Below, piece by piece: positions 22,961-36,270 of a stretch of 64,000 bases of DNA; position 1 is the first letter of the stretch, and every line of letters begins with the position of its first letter. Location of the stretch: the NCBI GenBank assembly GCA_013399115.1, contig VXAA01000168.1:210252-274251 (forward strand). Reading direction: 5' to 3'. The stretch is from Anseranas semipalmata. Lineage: Eukaryota; Chordata; Aves; Anseriformes; Anseranatidae. Below the pieces are notes generated by a model. The model was given only the letters and a program-made list of their open reading frames with translations, had not been told where the DNA came from and did no database searches. The position numbers and the translations under genes are program-made.

Positions 22961-24659
22961 TGCTTCACATCCCCAGAGGATGGGGAAGAACAGCGTGGCT
23001 TTTCAGCTGAAGTTGGCATGGTGAGATCAGGGCGTTCTGCATCTTCCCAGTCCCAGCTCCAGTTTAACGGCTTGCCAAAATAACTAAACTTAGAAATACT
23101 GTTGTGATCTCTCTTGTTACCTGGCAGGGCTCTTATCATGTCGGCACAAGGGCTGTTCATATTTTAATGGGTTTATCTCTTCTATGGAGGGTATTACAAG
23201 CTTTTGTCTGTCTTCCAATGCAGCTCTGCGGAAATCCCTCCAGGCATAAGATAGTACCTGGACGCCGAATTAATCTGTGCTCCTGGGTTCTCACAGCTCC
23301 ATTAGGGGCTTAGCAGGGGAAGCAGTTAGCATTAACAAACTTAAGAAAATAGGATTTGCTGTGTTTGATCTACCCTCGGCTCCTTGTATCCTCCCAACAG
23401 CAATGACAAAGACCGGGCACATTACGGGAAGACACAAAATAGTGTCAGGGCTGATTTGTAAAATGTGTGTCAGCATTTTCCAAGGGTAAAAACCTTGGGG
23501 GGGGAAAAAAAGTTTTTCTATAGTCAGGTGCAATAAGAAACACTGAATCATTTCTCCTTCTGCCATGTGCCCCAACACATCTGCACCCACAACTCTTACC
23601 TTGTGTTTCCATGTGGCTTGAGCCATCTGAAGACAGTGCGGTGTCCCGTCCTCCTCCTGCTTCATCTAGCCGCTGCTTTGTGCTTTCACTGCAGGGGATT
23701 GCAGCAGCTCTTGGAAACCAGCACAGATCAGGCACTTTGTGAAGGGCTGTTTGTCCTGTTGCTCTTCATCGAATGCATGTTTCCTTTCTTTGATCTTGAG
23801 CTTTTACCTTTGCTGGTGTTCTTGTTGTTTTCCTTGAAACAAACTGCCTGCAAGCCACGCTGTATTTTACTCATGGTGTTATGTTCCTGAGCAGAGCCGG
23901 GTATCAATCTGTGTCTGAACCTGCTGCCTCCTTGGGAGCTGCTCACTTCTGCAACGCTGTTCTCTCCTGACTTGGGGCTCTCACAGAATAGCAGTGCCAA
24001 GTGTAAAGATGATTGAGACCTGTTTTCAGAGACAACTGTTGGGTGTACAAAACAGAGCATTTGGGGATAATGACCTGCTACCTGCAGTACCCACTAGTAA
24101 CAACATACCGAGCAGCAAGTTTAGGGAGATTTTCCACTCGGTTGTGTCACTTCTCATCTAAAGCAAACACAGAGCACACCAACTGCTTTTCTTAAGTTTT
24201 TCAGGCTCTCGCATTCATATATCCTTTTGGGACAGAAATGCCTTTGCTTTTCTTCATCAGATCAAAACGACATATATGGACTTTAGTACTGCCCACCCTG
24301 TGAAAAAGCTGTTGTTGTGCCAGCAGACTGGCTCAGGTCCTGGGCACAAGTGGCTGTCAGGCTGCAGATGCTGTGTACAGAAACGCATGTCCGTTCTGCT
24401 GACTCTCGTCAGCTTAGAAATTTTATGTCAGCTGTACGCTTGAAGTTTCTCTCCGTGTTAATAGTGAGAAGTATTTCCTTTTTTCATGGTTACTTTAACC
24501 CCTTTGGTTGATCTGTTTGCTCCAGGATTTTCAGAGCGGTGAGCGTATTTGCTGCTCTGCCAGCCTGTGCCATACAGTGAGCTTTCCTACGAGCTGAGGA
24601 TTACGAGGCCGAGGGACTCTCTCAGTCCTAGCATCTACTTCATGCTGTCAGGAGCAGCG

Positions 24660-24830
24660 CTGGGTGAGGGCTGATCTGCTCCCAGGCTGTCGGTGCTGCG
24701 GTGCTGGGCTCTGCGCCGGCCCTGGGTGCTCGCGGGCTCGGCGTTGCGGTGTCAGCACTGCGTTTCCCGTCTCACTTCTCATGCGGCAGACCCCGGTCTG
24801 ACCTGTTCCCGTTCGCACCAGTTGCAGGTC
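24660..24830. promoter_or_regulatory. Small CpG-dense patch
   Basis: About 16 CpG in 160 bp (by eye) in CpG-poor surroundings. Simple regulatory interpretation only; no gene is attached to it. Confidence 0.3.
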
Positions 24831-25057
24831 CCAGCTGCTCAGCTGACCTCTGGCTTTTTGCTCGGGCTGTTGGCCTCTGGTCTCCCCTGGGGAATTTTCC
24901 CTCTCTAACAAGGTACGTGGTGTCAGAGCGCTGCCCTCCAGCCATCAGCTTCTTTGCTGATAGGGAGACTTCGCTTAATGGCAAAGTGTTTGCTTTGAGA
25001 AAGGTTAGTGCTGCCTCCCTAGCAGCCTGTAGGGTTGTTTCAAATTCCTGATTGGAG

Positions 25058-25080
25058 TCAAGTCTCTATTAGAGTCTTGA
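25058..25080. repeat. Quasi-palindrome, 11-bp arms with one mismatch
   Basis: TCAAGTCTCTA and TAGAGTCTTGA pair around one central T with a single T-T mismatch. It is the same kind of structure as the perfect inverted repeats elsewhere in the window. Confidence 0.85.
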
Positions 25081-28000
25081 TCATCCTCCTCTCCCAAATT
25101 CCTGCTTTCACAAGTGAATTTCCGTAGCTCACAGGTGAAGAAGAGGCCATTAGGACTGGGCAGGACCTAACTCTTCCCTTGTGGCCCAGTAAAGCCAGTA
25201 AGGCATCATCAGTCTTCAAAATGCAAGTTTTCTGCAGCCCCAAAACTCCTCTCTGTTGAAGCTGGTAAAGCCCAGCTTGTGAAGGACCTATTATTGTGCA
25301 AGACATTCCTTCACACAAATACAAATTGTCTTTTGTCATTTTTAGAGTACCGGCAGGGCTGGGAAAAGCACTGGGAGATCAGCAAGAGCCGAGAGTGCTT
25401 TAAAGAGAGGCTGGGAGACAGGCTCTGAGTAACATGAAACGGCCAAGCAGTGAAATTTGGCATGCATCTTGTTGGTGTCACAGTTTTTTATGTGGCATTT
25501 CCTAGGGATGTTTTGCTTTTAAAATTGATGTATGTGTAGAAAATACTTTAACTTCATTGACAGTTCCCTAGTGGTCTAGAACATGCAGTGCTGTGTCAGA
25601 ATTCGTTAGTTTCTGAAGAAGATATTTTAATCCACCAACACAAACCCTTTGCAATTGTATAATCTTTATTTTCGTCCTGTGGTTTCCTAATCATACATCT
25701 AAAGAATGAGCTCATCCAGTTTACAAATTACAAAGAACGTGGATAGAAGTGCTCAGCTCTTCTTTCTATATAAATCTATATTCTTCGCATATTGCATGCT
25801 GTGTTCTAAACATCCAATGCAAGTAAGTGTGAGTGTTTAAAAATAAACTCATTGAAAGTTTATATTTGTGCCAAGTGTTGAAAGTTGTCTCCTGCCCCGT
25901 CTTCCCAGAAAGGCTTTTCAGCTTTGTGTTGCAGCTGTGAAATAAAAGCCAAGGGTATGATGCCAGCTTGCCATTCTGATGACAGCATCGGTGTGTCTTC
26001 GCAAAGGATCCAGTAAAAGCCATGCTTCTTTCTGGTTTTGCTGTGCTACCTGGCCGCCTGTAGCAGAGGTTTTTGGGGGCCATGAGACAACAAAGCAGTA
26101 CTTGTATGTGCTAGGGAACATGCATTGGTGACTCTCTTCCCATGACGGGAAGACCCCAGGGTCCTCACTGTGCCCCAGGGGAGATATTTGGATAGCAAGA
26201 CCTGCTGCAGCCTGAGGAATAATTTAGTAATAACTTACTGTGGCTTTGGGTCCCAGGCTGGGAGTCTCTGGTCAAGTAGGTTAATTAGTTCAAGAAGGGG
26301 GAAAAGCAAGAGAACTGCGATCTTCTATCTTCCCATTTGTTAGGGATTCACTGGCTTTACATGTATTTTATGCGAGTTTCAGCTCCTTTTCCTAGGTTAG
26401 ATTGGGTTTCAGGTTGACAGTTTCCTTTAGCCCCATGCATGGATCTTGTAGCCTGTTAATAGAGGTAGCTTGCTGGCTAATGTCTTGAGATGGAATAGAC
26501 ATGAGAGAAATGTGTTGCTTGGGTGTTGCAGAATGAGTAAAACCCAAGGTGATGTGTTGTATTGCAGCAAGTAAGAGAGAACCTGTCTGTACAAGAGACC
26601 TCAAGACTGGCAAGCAAAGCAGGGATGGAGAGGAATTCCTGTCACCCTTTGCTGTGCTGCCCGTTTACACCCAGGTGTTCTTCTGCCCTGTGGAAGGAGA
26701 GAAATTAGCTTAGGCTGACGAGTTTGTCAGCACAGCACTGTCATCTCACACACAGGAGCTCTGGGACGTGTGTTGGCCTGTTGTGGAGCACGCTGGGTGC
26801 CCAGCACGATCGTTGCTGATTACTTCCTGTGCCCACTCTGCATTTCAGTTTGGGGGTCGAGATGTCTCAGGAGTGGATGACAGTGGGGCAGGAAAAAGGG
26901 GGAAGAGCAGCTGCCAGTGACGTTCCCTCTAGAGCACAATTTCCCTAAGGAGCAGGCTTATGGGACAGCTAGTTTTGCCTTTCAGTTTGTCTCAGTCTCC
27001 TGGGGATCAGCAGTGCTGAGGACCCAGGGACTGCTTCAGGAGCCTCCTACAGAATTTACACCTTCACCTGGAAAATATGCATTTAGGGATGGGGACAAGA
27101 GGTCTCACTGAGGAGGCAGTGGGTGAGATGGGACCAGTTTAGGACCAGTTCAGGATTTCCAACCAGTAGCAGCAGCAGTCCTGTAACCAGGTGCTGAGAT
27201 TGGCCAAACATTCACTGTTTGCAAAGCCAAAAGGGAAGGACCACCGCAACCCAATGTACAGGTAATTAGTTGAGCTGGCAGCAAGCTTCCCCATCTTTCC
27301 TCTTTTTCCACTGTAGGACTTCTGGTGTCTCCTTTGTTACCCTGTCCTGTCCATACTGCATTCTCTTTTACAGAAAGGGGCAACCAGGACAAAGTGCACC
27401 CTCTACCCAGGGTCTGTCTTCAGCAGTTTTGAACTGCAGTGCAAGTATAAAAGCTACCCAGAGGGAGAAGTGCTTCAGACTCAAGAGCAGCTTCTTTAAG
27501 TGAAAACACAGCTGTGAGGTTTGCAGGCTGTGCTTCTGTAAGGGCTCATCCAGTCGGCACAGCCAGCAGCACTGCAGTCCTTCCAGCACGCAGGAATTGG
27601 GAAATCCATTGTGAACAAGATTGAGTTTGATGGCCTGTGTGCAGGCAGATGGATGTATTTTTAAGGGACGAGGTGCCAGAAAACTCTGTGATTACGTTAC
27701 TGGAGCACGGCTCGTTTTTTGTGGTTTTAAAAGTGAGTGTCAGGACTTCAGGGTTATTTTTTTTTCAGGTCAAAACCGAAGTTTGGGAGGGGCATAAAAA
27801 CCTGCTTGATGACTAAGTTTATTCTTAAAAAGCTTTCTAGAGCTTGCTGGAGAGGGGAGCCTTTATTCTGAGAGGGAGCTGATAGCAGTCTTTTTGGACC
27901 TCCATGCAGATAGGGTTATAACTGAATGAGTGCCAAGGTCAGAAAAGAACCCCCTGCCTCTCAGGAGCCTGTCTTCAGTATCATCTTTAGATCCAGACCC

Positions 28001-31000
28001 CTGGGTTGTGTTTTGCAGGCTCATGTTCTGCTTCTCCTCCTTGCCCCGGGTGATCTCTTTCTGCTTGAATACCTCTACATTGGTGGAGTTACCTTGAACA
28101 GTATAACCAAGGCTGGCAGAAGCATGCCCTTACATTGACCCAAAATTGGGACATCTGAAATCTTTGACCTGGTTATTCAGCTGAACTGATAATACCTCTC
28201 TGAAACAGTGCATGTGTAGAGAAAACTTTCTGTCTAATGACGGAGGTTTGGTGCTCAGAGCCAAGGGGGGATTCAAGCCAAACCATTTACTCAAGGGGCA
28301 TGCAGAATTTGCCCAGTCAAGTCAATATAGGTACTGGCAGCATTTCAGCAGCCAGAAGGCTGCTCCTCGCGCTCTCTCCTTGTTGGAGCTACCAGGCTTT
28401 ATCGCATGACTGGGCCCCTAATTGCTGCAGGTCTAAAACTTTCTTTAAAATGAGGACAGCTGCTGGCTGCACCAAAGCCCAGGCAAGCCTGGAGGTCCAA
28501 GGCAGCGTAAAGCACTGCTCCCCCTTTCTCGCCTCTGTGGTAATGGAGAATCCCCCAAATATAGACAGCTTCCCCTACAACCCCACCAAGATCTGTCTGC
28601 TCGGAGGGGGGCACAAGGTCCCTGCAGGGATCAGGAAGCACAAGGCTGTCCACATAGTGCAGGGCAGCTGCCCTGAGCTTTTCTGCTTTTGATGATGTCT
28701 TATGTCTGTCTGCATCTGTGCCCTGTTTTGGTGTCTGCTCCCTGCTGGCAAGGGAGTGTGTGGAAACCCTTGGGTGCCCAAGAGCAGATGAAGCACATCG
28801 GTGTCTGATGGATCGAGGAGCAAGGAACATCCCACTGTCAGCCAGCTGCATCCTCTGCTGGATTTCAGGATGTAGGAATAGTGAGTGGGAGGATGTTGCC
28901 CTCTGTGCCCAGCGACCACTGTGGGCAGGAGGTGACTTTCCTCAAGGAGGTGGCGTTACCTTCACCTCAAGCCTGCAGTATGCACCACCAAACATTACCA
29001 GGGATCGGCCACGTGCTGTAAGTACATTCTCTTGCTCCGTCCACCAGTGGCCACATCGTGTGCCCATGCTTGCTTGGTACCATGGGTGTAGTGTTCTCCT
29101 CTGTTGAGGGAACTACATCCTGCCCATCAAACAGCCCGCCCCAGCCCCTGTGAATTTCAGTGCCCTGCTCCTCTTCTATTTGGGTGTATTGAGATTGTGT
29201 CTAGCAGTGAGCGAGCCTATCCATCACTGTATCCACACAGATCCCAATTACTCCTTTTGACAGCTCTTATTCGCTCACTTCCCTGTGCCTCTGACATCTC
29301 AATTATTGATGGGGCTCGCCTGGTAGGCAGCACTCTGTTCGCAGCATGGCTGCATTCCAGCTCCCTTTCCCATTGAGTTCACGCACACACCACACCGAGC
29401 GTTTCTTTATGTGCAAAGCTATTGAAGTGGAAAGGGATCTTTATTAGCATGTGAGCTTCATGGCTACGCTACTGAAGGGGGCAGTGCAAGCCAAATCACA
29501 CCGCAGCACAGTGCTGGGAAATTTCCTCTCCCCTTCCTCTCCCAGTGAAGCCCAGAAGTGTCTTGTAAAATGAAATGATCTCATATGTTTAATGCTGAAG
29601 ATCCCTTGAGCTGATGAGCCTTCCTTGTGATGGGGTCACCCTGCACTTGCGTTTCTGTAGGAAAATTCAGTCCCCCATTGTCCCTGTAGGCATAAAATTC
29701 TGCCTTTCCTTTGTCTTGGTATTTGTTGGCTGGCTTTATGGCAAGTCTTTGCATTCTGACAAGGAACACTGACACACATAAGAAAAGGAGCTTCAAAGCA
29801 ACCTGTGGTGTTGGAGCGACCTTGTCAAATTGGTTAAAAGTTAGAGCTGTGCCAGAGGGAGTATTGCAAAAGCCTGTTTGTTTTGTATGTCTTCGTATAT
29901 CTGGGAAGCTTGGGATGTCTCGTGACATTGCTGTAGCAGAAGTCAGGTAGGAGGAATGATGAAGTGGTCTGTCAGTTCCTGACATCTCTCCTATCCCCAG
30001 CCTTGCCCTGCAACCTTCTTTAATTCAGAAGCAATCAGAAGTTTTGTGATGTGCTTAGTGAACGAAGGAAAAAGGAAAGGGTGGCTGCTGGAGAAGGTGG
30101 GACCAGAAAGCAGCAGCAGCATAGGGTGTGCAGAGAGCTGGGCGGGGGCTGGCAGGAAAGGATGCTTGAGTTTTGTTCTCGGGGATCTGCGGCAGCAAGC
30201 GTCTCATAGGTTAACTTTAGCATGAGAGGAAGAACCTGTGGAGCGGACCTTCTAAAGCATTGAGGTGCTGGGGACCGTGAGCGCCCTTGTAGCTGAATAT
30301 GGCTGTGCAGACTTGACCACATGTCCGAGGATGGGCCATGGAGGGCTCAGCCTCTGGTGGCTCCAACAGCAGAGGGGACTCAACAGCATAGTGTTGGGTG
30401 GATGTGGACAACCTTCTTAAGCTTAGTAGGATGCCCGCAGTCTCTGCATCCCCATTTGTCTCCTGGCAGTGCTCGGCAGCTCCTTCCCTACCTGCCTCAG
30501 CCGCTCCCTTTTGGCTCTGTGATGAGTTTTGCCTGTGGGCTCCACTCTCCTTACAGAGACCAAATGCCACCCAATGAGCAAAGGTAGCTGGAGCATTGCA
30601 GGTGGCATGCACAGCCAGAGTTCGGCCGTTCCTTCTGGTGTCTGTAAGGACTCACTTGGGTGACGGTCACAGCCCTCTCCTGGCTGGCCATGACAGCGCA
30701 TCAGCCGGGCAGATCTGCAGAAGAGCGTGGTTTTATGGATCAGAGGTGTCACAGCTGCCTTGAGCTGCAGTCACCAGGACAGACCTTTAGTTACCATCTC
30801 TGTGTGACAGCCTGACCCCGGCATTTCTCTGAGTGGGGTCGTCTTGTCACTGTGGGTGACAGCAGCATCCTCCTGCCTGGCACTATTGCTCCAGATGGTC
30901 AAACCACGTACGGTCCCCGTTACACAGGCCTTCCTGGCACTGGTGGGTAAGCAGAGATGACTGAGCCTGCCAAGCAGGGTGTGTTTTATTTGTCTGGAAT

Positions 31001-31635
31001 ACCACAGCCAGAGAAAGAAGGGTTAAAATAACAAAGTTGAAAATGCATTATCTTAGGGAACTGTGATCTTTCCTTTCTGGGTAGGCAGGATCCATGGGAC
31101 CCTGTCCCCTCCAGATAGTGGAAAGGTCACCCTCCCATACCTGATTCCCCCGTAGCTTTCCCATGCAGCCTGTCCAAACAAGGCTGTTTTCCTTCCCAGC
31201 CCTTTTCCTTCCTTCCTGTCCCCTGGACTTGCCCCCTCGCACAGAGCTGGCTCTGACCCGGGGTGCTGCAGGGAGCCCAGGTGAGCTGTAACCAAAGGTG
31301 TGTGCTTAGCGCAAGCCCGAAGGCCGCTTAGCTGAGAGAGCTGTAAATGAGAGGCTCAGGCAGTCCTCGGTTTGTCCCAATCAGAGCTGTTGTTAAAAGT
31401 GGCCAAAGTCACACATGCCCAGTTTTGCACTTTCTTTTGTTTTTCTTCTCTGCAGCGTGGTGCCCTTCCCTCGAAGTGCAGGGGCGTGTGGAGCTGTGGC
31501 TGCGATAACTGGTGTCCCTTTTGGCTCAGAGGTGCTTTCTGATGTTCTAGCAGGAAAGCTTTGGAAAACCTGGCCTGGGAAAATGGCTTTGGGGAGTTCC
31601 CAGTCCCTCCTTCGGTTCCCCAAACCAGGGGGACT

Positions 31636-31673
31636 GGTTATAGACAAGGTGGGGGACTCAGGTTATAGACAAG
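31636..31673. repeat. Short direct repeat, 13-bp copies 25 bp apart
   Basis: GGTTATAGACAAG occurs at 31636-31648 and at 31661-31673, each preceded by GGGGACT or GGGGACTCA. This is a small tandem duplication. Confidence 0.9.
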
Positions 31674-33536
31674 TGACCTTTGCCTGTGCCACAGCAAGGC
31701 AAAGCTTGCCTCCCTTTGGGGGGTTGCTTGTTTCTTACTGACCTCCTGCTCCTGTGGGGCAGCTGCTGTGCACCGTCAGAGCATCTGGAGAGGCTGGAGC
31801 TGCTGCTTGGCTGCAGAGATGTCAGCAAGAAGAAACGTACCCAGCTGGCCCTGCTAGTCCTCCCTCAGACACCACTCTGAGATGGATCTGAGCAATGTCC
31901 TAAGCTGCAGAAGGTCAGAGCTTGCAGCGAACGTGGAGTTGTGGAGAGCATAAGAGGTTTCCATCCGGTTGGCAGGATGAATTGTGATGCTTCTATCGAG
32001 GACACATGCAAAGCACGGACGTGTTACATGCTGTTGCAGGAGCGTGTATTTCGGAATGGCTTACAGGGTTAGGGGTGTGGACGTCACAGGAGATCAGCTG
32101 GGTTTGGCCTCAGCCTTGTACTTGGTTCTTAACTCAGTGACCAAGATGGTGAATTTTTCCACGATTTCATGGTATGCAGTTTTATTTGGGTCAGTGAGAG
32201 CACAGTGTATGACTTTGCTACCCTGTAGGGAAGGGAAAATTGGTGCACCATCTAATGATTCAGCACATGGGGTTTCTTAACAGCCTACGGGAGAAAGATG
32301 TTTTAATTCTGTGTTCATTCCTGAATAGGCTGTTAATTTGAGTTAGCAATTTCCTTGGAGCCCAGAGGAGAGAGTCTGTGATCAAAAAGCGCGGCTGAAC
32401 ATTGCTCTCTCCTCCTTTCCCTGTTTATAAAGGTCGGGCTCATCATAACAAACCTCTGTTGACTTTTAGCCTTTGCTATGGTCTTCCCAGGCCATTTCAA
32501 GTCCTGCACGACCCAGCAGTGGTTATGGCCCTGCTGTTAATAGTCTCTCTGTCCCCCAAAAAGCTAAAGCACTCTGTGCATTAAAACTGCAGCAACCTCC
32601 TCCGAAGGATGCTGCCCCTCTTACCCAGCCTGCTACCCTACCTTGTGAGGGTCTGCAGCCCTTCTGCAGAGCGCAGGGGCTGCACCTCGGGGCTGCAGGA
32701 CTCACCTGGGGCCCCGCAGCCTTCCCCTGGGGAAAGGGGCTCTGCTCAGCCATGTACTCCCATCGGGGGGTCAGCCCCGAGCTGTTCTCCAGGCAGTTCG
32801 GCATGTACAATCACTGGAGACATTTTCATCAGAAAAAAAGTCTCCCTGCAGAACTGCTCTTTTGCTTGTTGAGAGAGGATTAATTTTTCCCCCTTAAAGA
32901 AAATGAGCCGAGGCAGTGTTTGAAATCTGAAAGCCCTTGCCGAAAGCCTCCTCTGAGTTGCAATGAAAGCAGCTTCCGGGTCACATCATAGCCTCCTGCC
33001 GGACGCGGGTCCAAACTGCAAACCCTTCTAACAGCTCTTTAATAACTCTGCACAGAAGGAAAAATCTGTCACCTTTCCCTCTGTGGTTTCTCCTCTGTTC
33101 TAATGCACTGGAGGAACGAGATGGAGCCGGGAAAGTTTTCAGAGAAAGACTCGTGGGAACTACAGCTGCCGATGGCGAACACTCATTTCTTTAGTGTCTG
33201 AGGGGAACCGCAGTCGCTTTGGTGAAGGGTGGTGTGTGTGGGTGGGTTTGGAGGGGTGAACCGTTATGACCCATGCATTTCAGAAGAACCACAAACACTT
33301 TATAGTAACAAAGGGTGGAAAAAGCGAGAGGTTTCTGCAACGCATGTGACTTTTCCCTGAGGTTTGGAACCCCGCGTTATGTTCCAGGCCACAGTGTTTG
33401 CGTGTCAGTCTCAGTGAGTTAGCTTTCTCCCACAAGCCTTGCTTGAAGTTGCTGTGATGACTGAGAACGCAGCCTAAAATGTTGCTTTTTTTTCTCTCTC
33501 TCTTCTCATTCTCCCCACCCCCTCTCCTCTCTGCAG

Positions 33537-33616
33537 CTGAAGCTCTCGTTTACCTTGGACCAGGAGAGCGGGATGCCTCAAGGCTGTTATATCTATCAGT
33601 ACCGGGACAGCAACAA
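33537..33616 (+). CDS. DIS3L2: DIS3L2 exon, RNB domain segment 3 (80 bp, 26 codons plus 2 nt)
   Basis: An 80-bp exon preceded by a long CT tract and CTGCAG, and followed by GTAAGT at 33617 (ACAA/GTAAGT). It enters in phase 0 and leaves in phase 2. It encodes [19 protein letters not shown], then YQYRDSN and the first two bases of a lysine codon, completed by the G at 61693. It corresponds to about human residues 554-580, the RNB strand and loop just before the EEFMLLAN motif. It sits alone between introns of 26.2 kb and 28.1 kb. Because its length is not a multiple of three, skipping shifts the frame and leads to a stop in the exon at 62979. The open frame running on after 33616 is intron. Confidence 0.96.
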
Positions 33617-36139
33617 GTAAGTCCCACGGCAGATTGCACACAGCAGATAGGGGAAGGTGCACTGAAAGGAAACTGCCCTGTGTTCTGGCAGAGGGAGCAC
33701 AGCTGCTTGTACCACTTAAAAGTAGATTAAAGCAGGCTTCAGGCTTGACCTGAAACTGGGAACAGCTCCTGTAAAACCAGCTCCTTTAAAATGCACAAGG
33801 CCCCGCAGCCCCTTTCTTCTGCAGTGTTTGAAAAGCTGGCCGCTTCTCTTATTTGGCTAAAAGGCCAACACTTGGGTACCTGGGGTCTGGCGCTCAGCCA
33901 GCCTCTGCCCAGGGGTGTTTGCAACTGAAACCCGGCGCTGTTTTGTGCAGGGCTGACACTGGGAGAGTGGGCTGGGGGTAAGCATCCACGGCTGGGCAGC
34001 TCTCACCTCCGCTCAGCTACGGAGAGACGCAGCGCCCCGTTCTCTCTGCTCAGGCTCACGTGTGGGTTCGCTAAGTGGCCTTTCGTTTGTGGGCACTATA
34101 GCCCAAGTGCAGCCATGCCCTCTATTTTTATAAGGTACTTTATGATATTCAAGCTTTGGATGTGTTTGGAGCTCAGAGTCCTCCATTTCTATGTGTTCTG
34201 CCTATTTTTGCTAGCTGCCGTAGTGAATCGGCACCCAAGGTGTTTTTATTTCAAATCACATTCTCATTATCAAATTGAAGGCAGCAGCATAGTTCAGGAT
34301 ATTTCTGTGTTTGTGCCGGGTTCCTTTGCATGAATACCAGCATAAATCCGTAACCTGTTACCTCCACCCATATAGTTGTGCTTCTCGCCAGTTATTGAAA
34401 GTTAGCCTAAAATAGGAGGGTATATGAAGTTGTCAATGAGTGCAACACCCTGTAATTAGATCTGCTCTGAAATGCTGAGAACAACAGTCCCGACAAGGAA
34501 GAAATAAATCTGTATATGGCACCTACCCCTTTCTAAGCTGAGAAATCTGTGTTTAAAAAAGAAGGGGAATCTTTTCTGGGGGAAGAGCACAGAGCCTTTC
34601 CTTCCCACCTGTGAATTGGCAATTAACGCGCAGTACTCAGTCCCATCCCAACTATCTTGGCCCTGCAGGCATGAATAAAAAGAGCTGCTATCTCCAGCAC
34701 CATGAAGCTAACCAGGAGACGTGCAGTTAAGTGCAAAAGCATAAAATCAACAAGGGAAGAGTGTTTGTTTTTGAGTGTTTAAAAGGCAGTGGCACACAAT
34801 GGACAGTGAGGAAAAGAAAACCTCCAGACCTGTTGGGTTTTGTTAAGGATGTTTACAGATCTAGTGTTTCTAATTGTGTGGTGTATATCTCAAAAATCAA
34901 CAGCCGTGTTTTCTGCCATAGACCCTCCTCTCCCCAGGCTTCTGTGTGTGTTTTGTGCCATTGTTTGAGGAAACTCCTGGGATGGGAGTGGAGCTATTTT
35001 GTTCAAGTGCTAAGGCCAATAGCAATTCAGTTGGAAACGTTGATTTTAGCTGTGAGCGGTCCAGCGTGAGATAAAGTAGCTGCAGCATGTTGGCAGCTGT
35101 TGATTTCGAGATGTATGGCTGTGACCTGCATTTCTGGCAACCGTGGGAGCCGAGACACCCAGAGCAATGCCAGCCAGGATCATGCATTTGAAAAATACGG
35201 TGCAGGCAGGATGAGTGGAATTGCAAGTAAACCCAGACTTTGTGCGTGTCTGACAAATCCAAATTACCATTGCACCTCCTTGCAAGGTCCTGTACTTTCT
35301 ATTTTATAGCTGGCTTGACCAAACTGGGTGCCTGGGGAGCAGGATATCCATTCCCAGAGAGAGCCTTGCTGAGCCCGAGCACAGGCTTATCCCCTACGCC
35401 CCATGCACGCAGCTCAGGGGCTCTGAGGCTGCTCGTCCGACAGACTGAAGCGTGAAGGTCTGTGCCACAGCTGACGTATTCTTGCAGGTAAAATGCCCTT
35501 GAGCCAAACGTGTGCTCAGCTCTGGTTGTACCCTCAGTGATTTTTGGAGGAGTTCACGTGTGCTGCACCTTTATTGCCAGCAGAGCATAGTATTTAAGAA
35601 CCTGATAGCGTAATGAAACATCGGACTCGGAGCTGCTTTCGGAGTCAGTCACTCGGAGCTCTCCCCCACCCGCTCAGCCAAGCAGAGACCGTGCTTCTCC
35701 AGCACTGGGCCTTTTACAGGGTTAATTTGTTATCCACAGAACAGCATGGCAGTTGTCATGATAATTTTTCCTTAGCGATTTCCCAGGGTAAATTGTAGTT
35801 CTTGTGTTTTCACGAGCCTAGTCATGACTGAACGGCACAGATCAGGACCCAAGGGGATAAGAGCTCGTCTGTGGTCTTTTAAAGATGCACCTAGAAGTTA
35901 AAGCAGCACCACATTTGTGTCTGCACCATGTTTTGGAGCTGTGTACAGCCCAGAGAAGAAATGCTAGTGACATGCTGTGCAGCCCTGCATGGTGGGGCTC
36001 TGTGCCACCGTGGTCACCAGAGGAGTGTCCCTTCCCTTCCAGGTGGCAAATGCTGTTCCAAGCTGCAGCCAGACGGGGCCACCGGAGAACAGCGTATACT
36101 GGCCTCCGTTCTCAGAACAAAGGGCTGGAGCATTGCTGA

Positions 36140-36270
36140 AAGTGTAATTACTAGAGCAATTAAAATTTCTATTGCTTAGGCTAGAAGTGCAAGTACCATT
36201 CAGGCTCTTACAAGGGCAATCAATTGGAGCTTGTTCTCTTTAAAATGATAAAATCCTATCAAGGAATTTG
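36140..36270. promoter_or_regulatory. Candidate conserved non-coding element
   Basis: AT-rich, non-repetitive sequence with several homeodomain-like sites (GTAATTACTAG, CAATTAAAATT, ATCAATTGG) in about 120 bp. Enhancer-like texture only; not tested by alignment. Confidence 0.2.

Larger units (their letters stand above)
20201..33536 (+). other. DIS3L2: DIS3L2 26.2-kb intron, 3' part
   Basis: This half is richer in G+C and CpG than the 5' part, with islands at 20220-20450, 22030-22960 and 24660-24830. It also holds a 27-nt perfect palindrome at 21091-21117, a TG microsatellite at 21722-21753, and a short direct repeat at 31636-31673. A strong acceptor-like tract ends at 31455. The intron ends with a long CT-rich tract and CTCTCTGCAG before 33537. 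Open frames such as 22352-22819 follow the CpG-rich composition and have no recognisable domains. Confidence 0.85.
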
